A stretch of 64,000 nt of DNA from contig JALGPY010000004.1 in the NCBI GenBank assembly GCA_023055425.1, positions 59,791,718 to 59,855,717 on the forward strand, read 5' to 3'. Every line of letters starts with the position of its first letter. The stretch's first letter is position 1. The position numbers and the translations under genes were made by a program. Source of the DNA: Linanthus parryae (taxonomy: Eukaryota; Streptophyta; Magnoliopsida; Ericales; Polemoniaceae). This document shows positions 49,800 to 64,000 of the stretch, piece after piece. The notes beneath the pieces are model-generated. The model searched no databases, was not told the DNA's origin, and worked only from the letters and a program-made list of their open reading frames with translations.

Positions 49800-50333
49800 C
49801 GACTTCTTTGTATTCCAACTTTGTCTCATTTCGCCTTCTTTATCCCCAATTTATTTTGAGAAATAGTTTTTAGGATTTCCGAAACAACTTTCGATATGCG
49901 ATTCTGGTTATAGATTGAAGTTGTGATTTTAAGGGTGCATTTCGTAGAGTAGTTTTTCTTGGTTTATGGTTTATCGAAAGTGTTTGTTTGCAATGGTTTA
50001 AAAACAATTTTTAATCTAGTTTTTTTTTTTTTTTTAACATTTGTCTTGGTGAAAAAAATCAATTTTTGGTGGTTTCTCTTTTGGTGGTTTTCTTTTGGTT
50101 TATTTCTAAGACACACAAATACGATATTACCCTTACATCGTAGACGTATTAAATTGAAAATCGTCTCTAATTTTGGTAGCTCTCTAAATATTTAGTCATC
50201 ACGATGATTAAAAAGATTGCACAAATTTTCTTCTATACTGTTGCCATAATCTTTTTCGACAAAACTCAATTCTCGCATATTTCGGACGGTATTTTATGTG
50301 TGATATTCTTATTTTTTAGGATCAATTATTTTT

Positions 50334-51847
50334 GGGGTAAAAGACAAAAATCACCCCTCGAATTTGGGTAAATGACAAAAACATCCCTAGTCTTCGGGGA
50401 ATTACAAAAACCACCCCTGTTGAGACAAAAACCACCCCTGACAGTGGATGGACGTTAGACGAAAAGCACCCTTCTGTTACAATAAGTTAGTATAGGGTGC
50501 AATTTATCTTTTTTATGACTATTTTTCCCCTACTTGTATTTTTGTGTTTATTGTGTTCTTGTTTTTTGTGTTCTAACTGTTCTTGAACACCATTGTTGGT
50601 GTTCTTGAACACCACATCCACCACCTTCAGATGCCCACCACCACCACCACCACCATAACCAAAACCACCAATTCACTATAACTGACCAAAAGCTTCACCC
50701 AAAGGCTAAAACCTGTGTTACACCTCCATGAACATCATCACCACTACCAAACTATTACCATCAAACCTAATTACCCGAAGCTAAAACAACCAGCTCCCTA
50801 CACAACCTGACCTTCACAGTCACCCCAATGCTTTCTCCCTAACCAGCTCACCACTCCACCACTCAAACACCTGACCACCACCACCAGAATTAACTCAACC
50901 TCCATCATCTAGCCATCAACAAAACCCTCACATATTTTCCATAAAACTCCATACCTTCAACTAAACATTTACAGCCCACCTCATCCACCGACGGCGACCC
51001 AATATGTCCTTATTTTCTGGTCGGATTCCAACACAGAAGAGAAAGAGGGTCACAAAGAATTTTTAGTTTCTACCTTCTCCCCCATAGCTTTCCGATCTAC
51101 AATTTCCCTCTAATTCGATTTGTTTATCTCGTTAAAGTTTCTTCCTTTTCTTCGATCGAACACAAACCCAAACCGCTAATCGCCACCATCACAAGCGGTG
51201 ATGGTTCTTGACAATCTCCACCACCAAATCCCTGATCCATTCGTCGAGGCTGGGGGCACCCCCAATTTGTCGGGTTGGACGAGCGATGGAGAGGGGATGT
51301 GCTCTGCGACCGTCGATTCCAGTGGTGTGGCGGTTCTTGGTTTTAGTCGGCTGCGAGAAAGAGAGAGTGTGAGGGGAAGGGTGTGTTCTGCGACCCCTGA
51401 ATCGCAGCTTCCAGATAGACGCCCTGAAGCTTCTGAATCGACTTCCAGATCCAAGTCGGAGAAGGAAGGGGCGGCAGATGGGTTGGGGTCGGAGAAGGGG
51501 ACGACGGCTGGGTTACGGTGAGAAGGGGAGATGATTCGCGGCTGGGTTGGGATTCGATGAATGATTTGTGGTTGTGGTTGGGTTGTTCTGGTGGTGGCGG
51601 TTAGGAGATGGAGAAGGGACGGAAGAGCAGGAGTAGAAAGAGAGAAAAAAGAAGAGCTTTTAGGTTTAGATGAAATTCTTTTATACCAATGTAATTTATC
51701 TTGAAGGTGAGGGTATATATGTCTTTTTCCCCTCCGTTAGTTGCCGTTAGTCACAGTTAACTGACAGGGGTGGTTTTTGTACCCCAAAGACTAGGGATGT
51801 TTTTGTTATTTACCCAAATTTCAGGGGTGGTCTTTGTATTTTACCCT
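50334..51847. mobile_element. MULE-like element with about 100-bp terminal inverted repeats
   Basis: The left end (50334-50460: GGGTAAAAGACAAAAATCAC, then CATCCCTAGTCTTCGGGG) and right end (51760-51847) are long imperfect inverted repeats. Such long TIRs are typical of Mutator-like elements. Flanks TTATTTTTG and TTAGTTTAT only loosely match as a 9-bp duplication. The interior has Pro/His-rich and GC-richer stretches, including a 107-codon frame at 51198-51521 with no recognised domain. The interior could be captured host sequence. Confidence 0.6.
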
Positions 51848-52802
51848 TAGTTTATTACTTTTTTGTTGTCAGTTACTCAATGCGTCCTCGAGTGTGAATG
51901 AAATTTCATGAAATCGTTAAGTTTTTGTTGAATTAAGTAAAAAAGTTTGATTTTTCGGATGTCATAATACTGTTAATTTGTTCTTCAATTTGTTACTTTC
52001 ATAAAACCGTTGAAGCTCATGAAATCGTGAACTTTTTTACATTGCTTTTGTTCTTCTTGAATCTGTAAAAAAACAAGTGGAAGGTATATTTGTCATTTAA
52101 TATACATCATCTACTTTAAAAACTACTACCAAACACATTTCTCCAGTTTTAATCTAGCTTAAAAATCACTACCAAACACACTGGTTTGAACAGAGTCTCT
52201 AAAAAAAACTAAAAAAATTCCACACAATCTAAAAACCAGTTTTTCCACCATAAACCATTCTACCAAACTAAAATAAGTGTAGGTTTCTATTGATGTAGTC
52301 TCGTACAACGTCGATTCGAAAATTTCTTCAGATCTGCTATTATTTACTTTTCATGAATCACATACAATTATATGCACGGAGTATTCTAAGTTCTTTGTTT
52401 ACTCAATGAATCTATGGTTATCACCAAGCTAAGACACCGATCATATAATTTTCTCTCTTGACTTCAAAGAGTATGTAAACAATTACAGTCAATGCTCGGA
52501 TCTTAAGATCGAAATTATATTTTTTGTTTGATTACTTTTTTCTATTGAAAAACAATTATAGTAAAATTCACACCAGTTTTCTGCATATCTTCTCCGATAG
52601 ATTACATCGAGCTGATAACTTGATGCGATCGAGAGTTTTGTAGAGACTAGAAAAAGATACACGATGTCTAAGAGGAATAGCATTGAGATGTATAATTAAT
52701 CTTCAACCCTAAACACCTTTATATGGTCATTAGGGGTGATCTTTTTGCCAATAAATAAGTCCAATATCAGGCCTACAATACACTGTGGATATTCACTATA
52801 AG
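51848..52802. other. Spacer with weak inverted similarity to 49930-50030
   Basis: The piece 52130-52275 (ACTACCAAACACA, CCATAAACCATTCTACCAAA) is a diverged inverted match to 49930-49985. An older TIR element may thus span 49.9-52.3 kb with the MULE-like element inside. The rest shows no gene. Confidence 0.35.
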
Positions 52803-52807
52803 CCTGA

Positions 52808-54602
52808 TGCAACACCCCCAAAATGCCCAAGCCGGAGGCCTGGGGATGTCACTCCGTACCCGAGGTTAAACCCGAATACAAGGAGATTTTATAACATGGT
52901 TCTCAAGCAAAAACATCCATAAAGTAATTAAAACTAACCATTATTACAATCCAACCGTTCTAGCCACAAAGCGGGCATAAAGCAAACTAAAGTATTTAAA
53001 GAGTTCTAATTTAAAATGAAAATACTAATGATCCAATTGATGAAACACGTCCCCTTCTACGCCAGATAACCATCCTCTAAACCTGTTGTGCGGAATCAAA
53101 TAGAAACACCACAGTACAAAATCAGAATAAAATACTGGTAAGAAAACACCCAAGCATGTAAAGTGATGATAGGATAGTTATAAAACAATGTCTCATTTAC
53201 AAGTAGGAGTTTTTCTCAAACATAGCGGAAATAAATTTTTGACTCTTGTAATAAGACAAGTGAGTTCCCAATTCCATAATAATTCCAAACCAATTCCATA
53301 ATCATTAGGAAATCCAAAATCACATGTTAGTTCTTTTTCCATTAACAAAACAAAAAATCCATCATTAATAATTTTTGTTGTGACGGGGGAAACCAACCAT
53401 CTCGCAAGCATCCAAGACCTTAAGTGTTGACACCCCCCCCCCAAAGACTCTAGCGGCCAGAGGAGTGAGTACAGGGAGCTATCCAGGGACTTGCAACCGG
53501 GTTAAATAAAAATAATTTGAACGGAAGACCGAATTCAACACGCCCAATGCCAATAGTAACCAATAATAAATGTTTCCGCACAACTCTTCCACTTTACGTT
53601 ATAGTTCATTATTATTACCATGGTGACATTTTCAAGGAAAACATTTAACACGTAGAAATCACATATTGCATGTCACGTCACATAAACACATTTTGAGACG
53701 TAAAGAAAATCCAAGAATTCATTTGACACGAAGGAGTTAGGCACACTAGGCCTGACATGTTTACTTACCTCAAAGCAAATCAACTATCGCAAATCAGTCG
53801 ACGTACTCGATGTACTCGTCGTTGATGAACTCGTCACCTACACGTAACAATACCCTAATTAAACATAATACTCTAGCAATATAATTTCTATACTATCTAC
53901 ATGCATATGGTACCCGACGGTTTATGTTTCTAACACCACCCCAACATTCCCAATTAAACTATTTAATTCTAACTAAAGAGATCACTAACTAACTAGGTTC
54001 ACTTTACACTAGTCACAACTCACAAATTCACCCAAACACATGTACGTATGTTCGAGACTTCAAAACAAGTGTTAAAACTCCCAAAATCCAACAAATTTCA
54101 TGTCGAAACCTTCTTTAACAAACCCACCAGCATTAATGACAAATTCAGCATCTTTCAGTGACCAAAAACAGTCATATAGCGACAAATTCCAACCTTTGAA
54201 CGACCGGACAGATTGTATATTAACCCTAGAACATCAAACTAAGTGTCCAACGGTCACAGTTATGACTCCAATTCAATTAACCGGTGATTACCATTCACTA
54301 ACCAACCCAACACATCGAACAAGTGATGACTTCTAATTAAACCTATTGTTTTGGCTTGATTTTACCTCTTACATAACCTAGGATTTATGGGTTATCATGA
54401 ACATGAATGGTTTTGATGATTTCAGATGAATAGCATGAAACTAATCCAAGTAAAAGATGACAATAAACCTGAAAATTAATGGCTACATGCTACGTACATG
54501 AATTGTAGGCAAGAGATCAAGAGGACAAGAGAAACAAAAGAAAACAAAAAACCAAACCCGCCGCCCATGGAGGGTCGGACTGAGAGAGAGAGAATCGGAC
54601 GG

Positions 54603-54638
<36 letters not shown>

Positions 54639-55267
54639 CATGCACGGGGGGAGAGAGAGTCGGCGACGGCCGAGCAGCGGCGGACGGGAGAGAGAGAGAA
54701 ATTGAGAGGGAGAGCTTTGGGAGATCTTTAGTGTGAATTCCTTTGAGTTTCAAGGGGTTTATATAGCTCTCAAAAGAAGAATCCGGCGAGGATTAGGAAC
54801 CCCACCGGTGACAATTTCGATTCCGAATTGGGTCTTGATTTTGGACGAAATTGGTTTCTTGGTGAGAAATTACTGGTCTTTGTGGAGTTGGGAGTAGATT
54901 GGGATTGTATTTGGGTGAAAAATGATCAAACTTGAAGAGTTGTAGTTGGAGATGGAGTGGTGGTTGATGGTGGAGGAAGAAACCCACGGTTGTTTATCTT
55001 TTGGGGAAGAAGATGATGAAACATAAGAGGTCAAGACACTTTTCCCCCACTAGTTTAGGTAAAATGACAACTACCACCCCGAAATTTAAATAAAAGACTC
55101 CTCATAAAGTAGGGAAAATACATAATAACCCCCAAGTAGGTACTAGTAATAAAAATTAACTTCCTACCAATTAAATTAGCTCCCAACACCATACTAATGT
55201 CATTTTGACACCAAATATTATTATAAAATATCGTAAAACACTCGTATACACAAAACGGGGTATTTCA
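52808..55267 (-). repeat. Family A 3' LTR, second copy (2460 bp)
   Basis: On the minus strand it begins TGAAATACCCCG (55267) and ends GGGGGTGTTGCA (52808). Its 52808-end is clearly related to the LTR at 17714 (shared GTCACTCCGTACCC, AATACAAGGAGATTT). A polypurine tract abuts it at 55268, so it is the 3' LTR and the element extends right, past the window. The likely target-site flank is CCTGA (52803-52807). Low-complexity GA and Cys/Arg-rich frames around 54500-54730 are not genes. Confidence 0.88.
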
Positions 55268-55282
55268 TCCTTCCCCCCTTAA
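55268..55282 (-). other. Polypurine tract of family A, second copy
   Basis: The minus strand reads TTAAGGGGGGAAGGA directly before the LTR start, preceded by GCTTCGAGGACGAAGC. Confidence 0.88.
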
Positions 55283-55460
55283 AGAGAGCTTCGTCCTCGA
55301 AGCTTAAACCAACTTCTCAACAACCACTAAGGTATGATTCTCCACTCTAGGGTCTAAACACTAAATGCAAACCTAAGGTCATGCACGATGAGCAATATAC
55401 TATAAGGATGTACTAAAATGACTTGCTTCAAAACCGATTATTCAAAATCGAATGATTACA

Positions 55461-55475
55461 TCCTTTCCCCCTTAA
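55461..55475 (-). other. Upstream polypurine-tract-like module, family A
   Basis: The minus strand reads TTAAGGGGGAAAGGA followed by TGTAATC and preceded by GAGGACGTCACTTC. It lies about 180 bp upstream of the true tract, in the same arrangement as in family B. Confidence 0.6.
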
Positions 55476-56130
55476 AGAAGTGACGTCCTCAAAACTCAAA
55501 ATACCTCGCAAAAAGGTGCTGACACTTCTTCCTCACATGATCATCCCCTCACTGATATCTTTACAAGCTTAACACTCTTGTTATACGTGCCATTTGTCAA
55601 GATAATATGGTCAAGTCTTCTGGTTCGGGATCCAATACATGAAATGGTATAAAACACTCTTCCTTAGTTGCTACACATGGAACAAGGTATTGTCCAGACT
55701 TTTCACTTCTCTATTCAAGTCATAGTCGTGCGTGATCACCTGATCAGTTGGTAAGGCTATGGAGTATGGATCGTTGGTGATGGATTCAACACAACTATCG
55801 CCTATTGATCATTTTCTATCTTATCATGCAACACTACGCAGATGCAATAATATCACATATATCACACCATTGAAATTTGCAACTTGGATCGTCATTGATC
55901 ATGCATAACCAGGTTTCAAAGAATAACTTTGCTCGGAGGCATTTATTCACGTAGTAGGTCACACATAAAGTATTAATGTTCTCCACATAGGAGTCAAATC
56001 TTAGTCCAAAATAGCAACCACAGTAATCTGAGTCAGAGTCAAGACTATAACACAAATTTATTAGTTCAAGTATTCCAAGTATATAACAAGAATTTCAAAA
56101 AGAAGTTCACATGCCGATTTGTCACTCAGT
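55476..56130 (-). mobile_element. Family A second copy, internal remnant
   Basis: Internal sequence between the upstream PPT module and the Copia-like LTR. No open frame of note; degraded pol is possible but I could not recognise it. Confidence 0.45.
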
Positions 56131-57313
56131 TGTTGGGTCTAACCTTTGAACACGGTCTTTGGTGACATATAAAAGGTCTTGATTATAAACCCCATTCCAA
56201 ATGATTACAAGCACACTCTTACAACCACTCAACACGAGGTAGAACCTCTAGTTGTGGATTATTGTGATTCTGGTAGCGTTAAACGCTACACCGTAACTGG
56301 GTAGTTATAAAGGCGTGTACCGGATACAATAAGAAGCAAGCTTAGAGATTGTAGTGGACGTAGATAGAATTTATCCTTCCCACATAACGGGAGCAAATAT
56401 CCTTGCCCACACGAGGGATAGTGCTTATAGAATGTCTGGCCAGACTCAAATAAATCAATATAGGATATTGATGTTATTTGCACGAATAAGGTTATTCCCA
56501 GGATCGAGAAACTATGGATTGGATATACGAGTGTGACTGGTATGTCTCGTGTCCAATCCGGATATAGAGACAAAGGGATGAGACAATTACTTGTACAAGG
56601 TTTGTCGGATGACTATTCTATTAGTTGGCTAGAATTGATGTTTTGCTAGAAACCGCTCCATATTAGCAAATTGTTGCTACCAACTAGATAGAACCTATGG
56701 GGTCACACGCTATATAGAGTTGAACTAGATTTGGTAATTAATTAATATTAATTAATTAGAAGGATCACTTTGCAACACCTTGCAAACTTAGTAGGACTAA
56801 TTTGCAAGGAATGGACTAAACCGAATTCTAGTTATTAGTGGAATAGGTCCTTTAGGTAGTTGGCAAGGATTTGTTGGAATATATAAATGATGATCCTTCC
56901 TTCCTTCCCACACTTATGACCCTTTTGATCATAACTTGAGTGGGAGAGAACAAAAGGCGAGAGAGCAAGCAAGCAAAGGAGGCTGACCGCCCCCCTTGCC
57001 GTTGCCCCAATCCCATCGGCCAACAAAGGAGGCCGCCCCTCCTTGTTGCCTCGTTTTGCGTGATTTCTTCTTCATATTCCTCCGTTCCTAGCTAGCACAA
57101 AGGAGAAGGAAGATCTAGATCTCAACTCTAGACGTGGATCAACTATAGAGACGTGACACAATTCACGTTACACGTCATCACAGGAGAAACCCTAAGGTGT
57201 GTAACTTGATTTTTTCCCTTACCATCGTTGTGTATCTTGTCCTGTGATCCTTGGAGGGTATTGAATGGATGAATTATGTTTTTCCGCTGCGTATCCATGA
57301 TCAAAACCCTACA
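56131..57313 (+). repeat. Copia-like solo LTR
   Basis: It starts TGTTGGGTCTAAC and ends AAAACCCTACA (TGTTGGG and CCCTACA are near inverted). An ATATAAATG box at about 56879, a leader with alternating purine/GCC-rich repeats, and TTTTTCCGCTGCGTATCC near the end are typical of plant Copia LTRs. No PBS or second LTR is present. No matching target duplication was found (TCAGT and GACCA), so the left end may be wrong. Confidence 0.5.
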
Positions 57314-57609
57314 GACCAATCAAAGCATACAATTTTAAGGTTAGCTCCTTCGTGGACGTCCATCCAATGACTCGAACAATGATTTTGGTGACAAGACTCC
57401 AGTAATACACAACCAATGATAAGGCGTCCTAATTGCATCGAGATTTAGATTATAACGTGACTAGTGAGATAACGCCCACAACTTAATCAGTGCCAAAGAA
57501 AATACCCTTATTGCTTCAGTCATCAACCCAAATAACTATTGTTATAGTCTCACAAGCGGCTCTTCCCAGAGTGTAAGTTCATAAAATATCCCAAGTTTGA
57601 AAGTAAGTA
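57314..57609 (-). mobile_element. Family A second copy, internal remnant
   Basis: Short internal piece between the Copia-like LTR and the Gypsy-type solo LTR; no gene seen. Confidence 0.45.
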
Positions 57610-60856
<3,247 letters not shown>

Positions 60857-60861
60857 AAGTA

Positions 60862-62355
60862 CTCTTAGTGAACCTAAAGATAAACCAAATCAAAGATTCT
60901 AGATTACGATTCCTTAAAAAATGAAGACGCGTCAAAATGAATCATATAACTCTAAAGACGATTCATAATAAGCAAAAATATCGTTCCCCTAACGATAGCT
61001 GAAACTCCAAAACTCCAAAACTAACTTCCCAAGGTCAGGACTGTCATTCGAATGGTACAAAACGTCTCATCTAATCAAGACGGAAAATCGAAAAAAAATA
61101 TAGTGTACAGGACTCTAAAGCGGCATGGTTCCATTTTTTCTTTGCTTTCCTATGACATCAGTGATAAAACTTTGCCTCGAAAATAAGGAAATAAAATAAT
61201 TAAACCATGTGTAACCAAAAGAATACGATAACGAGGCACATGCTCCAAGCAACTTATTCATATTCAAATAGGTTCAACAATAACGAGACTCGCAAACTAG
61301 TATCCGAAGTCACCTTTGGTGATAAATCCTTAAATAACATACTTCTGTTAACAAAGCTCCAAGTACATCGCCGGAGAAGATTACAACAACTAAGCGGACT
61401 CATTTATCTCGGTACACCAATGATTTATGTAACTCCAAGCAATCCAATATAAGCATAAAACTCGACAATTCTTTTTAGAGGTTAATAACAATTCAATTGT
61501 TGGTTTAGTGAAAAGGCTCCAATCATATACGCCGAACAATGTTATAAGCCAACTATTCCAACGTGAGACTGTACCAAAATAAGTTAGACTATACCAAAAA
61601 TTAGCCTCATTGATAGTACTAAGGTAGTATAAAGCTTCCCAAAATCCAAATCAATAACTCCAATGATAATCGTTACATCATCATAAACTATTTGTCATGA
61701 GAAATAAAGTTTTCAAATCGGCTAATGCAGAACATCGGAGATCTCAATCAGATTAAGAATAACACATGGATGAACTATATTACGCTTATACAAAAAATAC
61801 GATGATAGGACTTAACAACTTACGTAACCCCAAGGGTAAACCACGAACAAAGAAACGTCTCGTTCCTTAAGTAATAGCTAAGTGACAATGCTCCAAAAAC
61901 AAACATCCAACGCAAAAGTTATCATTCTAGTGATTGAAAACACCACATTTGGTAGGTTAGAAAGTCAAAATATAACAGACCAAATTTCGTAAGGATTCAC
62001 ATGAGTGATCCCCCTTTTCCTTATTATTTTATGGTCATTTATAGACGAGAGCATAGAGAAACAAGTAGTATATAATCTCCACAAAGTATAGACGATTCAA
62101 GGTAAGGAAAACCAAAAGAATTAGTGAAGCAACGCGATCCATCAAGACTAGGTAATAATGCTCCAACCAAAAAAGAGAAACTCCAATAAGGTTTGATGGA
62201 CTATTCCAACTAGAATATCAAATCTCATTATCCCTTCAACTTCAAAGTAGGCTCCAAAATAAATTATAATGTTCGAGGAAAATCAAACGACACCATTCTT
62301 AAAACGTTTTCTAGGCGAGGGTGGGTGGGAAATTGCTATCGTCTATGCTAACTCT
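60862..62355 (-). mobile_element. Family A second copy, internal region without ORF, CTCCAA-rich
   Basis: No sustained frame on either strand. The hexamer CTCCAA occurs at 61005, 61013, 61243, 61357, 61433, 61517, 61658, 61891, 62161, 62181 and 62252 (TTGGAG on the element strand). This is far more than expected for about 1.3 kb. Confidence 0.5.
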
Positions 62356-62750
62356 TTAGTTTATCACTTCTCCTGGGTCCTCCATAGGTTCTTCCCAAGG
62401 CTTGTGAGCTAACAACAATGTACACTTCATGAAGTGCGGCGTCATCCCTTGACGTTGATGTAATTACTTTTGATTAGGAAGGTACCATCCTCCGTCATCA
62501 ACCTAATCACTATACTGTCTCTTGCTCGAAATCTAAGAATTCTCATCAAGTAACGACTCCACAATGCAATGACTCTGAACCAGGATGTTGATGTATACCC
62601 ATCTTCCAACAAAAGTGAAACCCGATGCTCACACCTATCCAAGAATTCTCCGATAAATTCCCAAATTGACATGCCCTCCCGGAAAGGTGTTCTTGTCGGG
62701 TGGCTTACCTGAAAATTCTCCGCTGTTGGATTCACTAGGTTGACGGCCAT
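62356..62750 (-). pseudogene. Unidentified family A ORF, homologue of ORF-A
   Basis: The frame 62750-62442 (102 residues) overlaps the frame 62445-62356 (MTPHFMKCTLLLAHKPWEE, acidic end) at GGATGA. A one-base shift probably split a single gene. Landmarks shared with 9456-8873 are SHPTRTPFREG (there KHPVVTPWAEG), a CE about 17 residues on, FM....L..AH..W and an acidic C-terminus. I do not recognise a family. It lies about 260 bp beyond segment B on the element strand, whereas in the first copy ORF-A lies before it. Confidence 0.5.
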
Positions 62751-63007
62751 ATCGACCAGAGTTAAAGGATACTCTTATTAGACAACGACCACAAATATTA
62801 CTATGTAATTAGGTATTCTTAGGCTGACTTCGAACGATTATATACTTAGCGGTTGGCAACTAAGGATTTGCCGAAGGAAACTTCTCAACATTTATAACGC
62901 AATCTCCCAAAGTAGCCAACACAACCGCAATATGGTTCCGTAAAAATACCCAAAAGTATAAAGTTTGACAAACTAGCTAAGGGGTATCTAAAACCACCAA
63001 ATTGAAA

Positions 63008-63199
63008 TCAATTCGCCAAACATCTCTCAAACACTTTCGTCTTGAGCATAATATAAATACATCTTGTTCCTCCTACATTATTTTTAAACTCGTAACCGAC
63101 CCAATGTGTAAGTACTTCAAAATTCCTCGATACGAGCTCATTTATCCTCTTTTCCCGCTCATACAAACTTTGATTGAATGGTATTTTCTTAACTACCAA
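63008..63199 (-). CDS. Conserved coding-like segment B of family A
   Basis: An open frame of 63 residues beginning MVVKKIPFNQSLYEREKRIN and including VGYEFKNNVGGTRCIYIM. It matches a frameshifted counterpart at 7490-7640. The changes are mostly conservative, suggesting a real exon or small protein. Function unknown; it may be part of a larger spliced gene. Confidence 0.4.
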   Translation of the reverse strand: MVVKKIPFNQSLYEREKRINELVSRNFEVLTHWVGYEFKNNVGGTRCIYIMLKTKVFERCLAN

Positions 63200-63259
63200 A
63201 ATTATTTTGAATCCTCATTCGTTGGGTTCGAATAGGAAAGAAATTTTAACCCTATTTGT

Positions 63260-64000
63260 AACAAATATTTTTAGTGTTGTATGTGTGGTCTAATGTCCTA
63301 CACTATAGCCTATTGTATCATTCATAGAGTATCATGGAGTTCAAGTAAACATAAATTCATGGCATCTAATATCAATTATGCATGAAATATAACACATTGA
63401 TCATAATACAATCAATTACACATACAATTTTCACATAGACTGAACACATCACATTTCTCATGTTTCTTTGAAAATTAGAAAAGTGATCAAACGGGTAAGA
63501 AAATTGATGAAATTTGGGTTGAAACAACCTCTCTGAGTCTAATTTTATAATCAAGAAGAATCAACTCAAAATAATTTATAGGATTCAAGTTATGCAGGGA
63601 ATAGCATAGCTGCTGTCATAAGCCACCAGAACGGAAACTTCAACTTCACCAAGTCTTAAACTAACTTTTATTTTCTCAAAATAAGGTAGGCTTTCACCCA
63701 GAGTTATCCATACGTGTCTACTAGCTTCCATAAAAATTTGAGAACGAAACAAGGTCTGGAAGGTAGGTAAACATCAAAAATGCTACAGCTAGTCACCTTG
63801 CAATTCTGCTACTACACAACCAACTATGAAAATTCGAATCTAATTCTACAGAACTCATATAGGGCTGAAATTTTTATGGGAGATATCTGGGTATGTCTAC
63901 TTTCTAGGAAAAATAAATCCAACATTAAGTACGTCTGCTACAACAAAAACCCACTGCTGCGCTGCGCAGATTCAAACTACACCAAAATCAAAGTTTTCGC
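63260..64000 (-). mobile_element. Family A second copy, internal region continuing past the window
   Basis: Homologous to about 7660-8560 of the first copy (shared CAATTCTGCTAC, AATCAAGAAGAATCAACTCA). No gene seen here. The 5' LTR and PBS should lie beyond 64000. Confidence 0.7.

Overview
The window is nuclear DNA from a flowering plant, most likely a eudicot. It has few, intron-rich genes with GT-AG introns, AT-rich spacers, plant L1-type LINEs with DUF4283 ORF1 proteins, Ty3/Gypsy LTR elements primed by initiator-Met tRNA, one CACTA transposon and several MITEs. Nothing in the sequence fixes the species.

Three host genes look intact. (1) 485-4260 (+): six exons coding for a 309-residue seven-transmembrane protein of the TPRA1/TMEM-40 family, the plant CAND2/CAND8-type candidate GPCR. 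(2) 26312-26773 (+): a two-unit polyubiquitin gene with an intron in its 5' UTR. (3) 48427-38877 (-): a six-exon PRP38-family splicing factor of 386 residues with an RS/RD-rich tail. Its last intron is 6.2 kb, swollen by tandem repeats and by a CACTA transposon that itself carries a LINE. A block starting in intron 1 of gene 1 (about 1250-5030) recurs at about 34190-37160, giving a broken second copy without exons 1 and 3.

Layout: 1-5.0 kb, TPRA1-type gene. 5.8-7.1 kb, decayed LINE (-). 7.1-20.1 kb, a minus-strand LTR element (called family A here) with its 5' LTR at 17714-20091, split by a complete but internally deleted Gypsy element (family B, 9503-17328, 3-kb LTRs, perfect GTATA target duplication). 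20.5-26.0 kb, decayed LINE (-). 26.0-26.95 kb, polyubiquitin. 26.99-32.85 kb, nearly intact LINE (+) with a 19-bp target duplication. 34.2-37.2 kb, broken TPRA1 copy. 37.2-38.5 kb, Stowaway-like MITE and LINE stub. 38.9-48.4 kb, PRP38 gene. 48.7-52.3 kb, MITEs and a long-inverted-repeat MULE-like element. 52.8 kb to the end, a second family A element (3' LTR 52808-55267; its 5' LTR lies beyond the window), interrupted by a Copia-like solo LTR and by a 3.2-kb Gypsy-type solo LTR with AAGTA duplication.

The least explained signals are in the LTR elements. The two family A copies share diverged protein-coding segments on the minus strand that I do not recognise. All the Gypsy-type LTRs keep a short exon-like segment between splice-like sites. 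Elements of both families carry two successive polypurine-tract modules before the 3' LTR. One family A internal region is also strongly enriched in the hexamer CTCCAA. All boundaries and homologies were read by eye, without alignment or database search.
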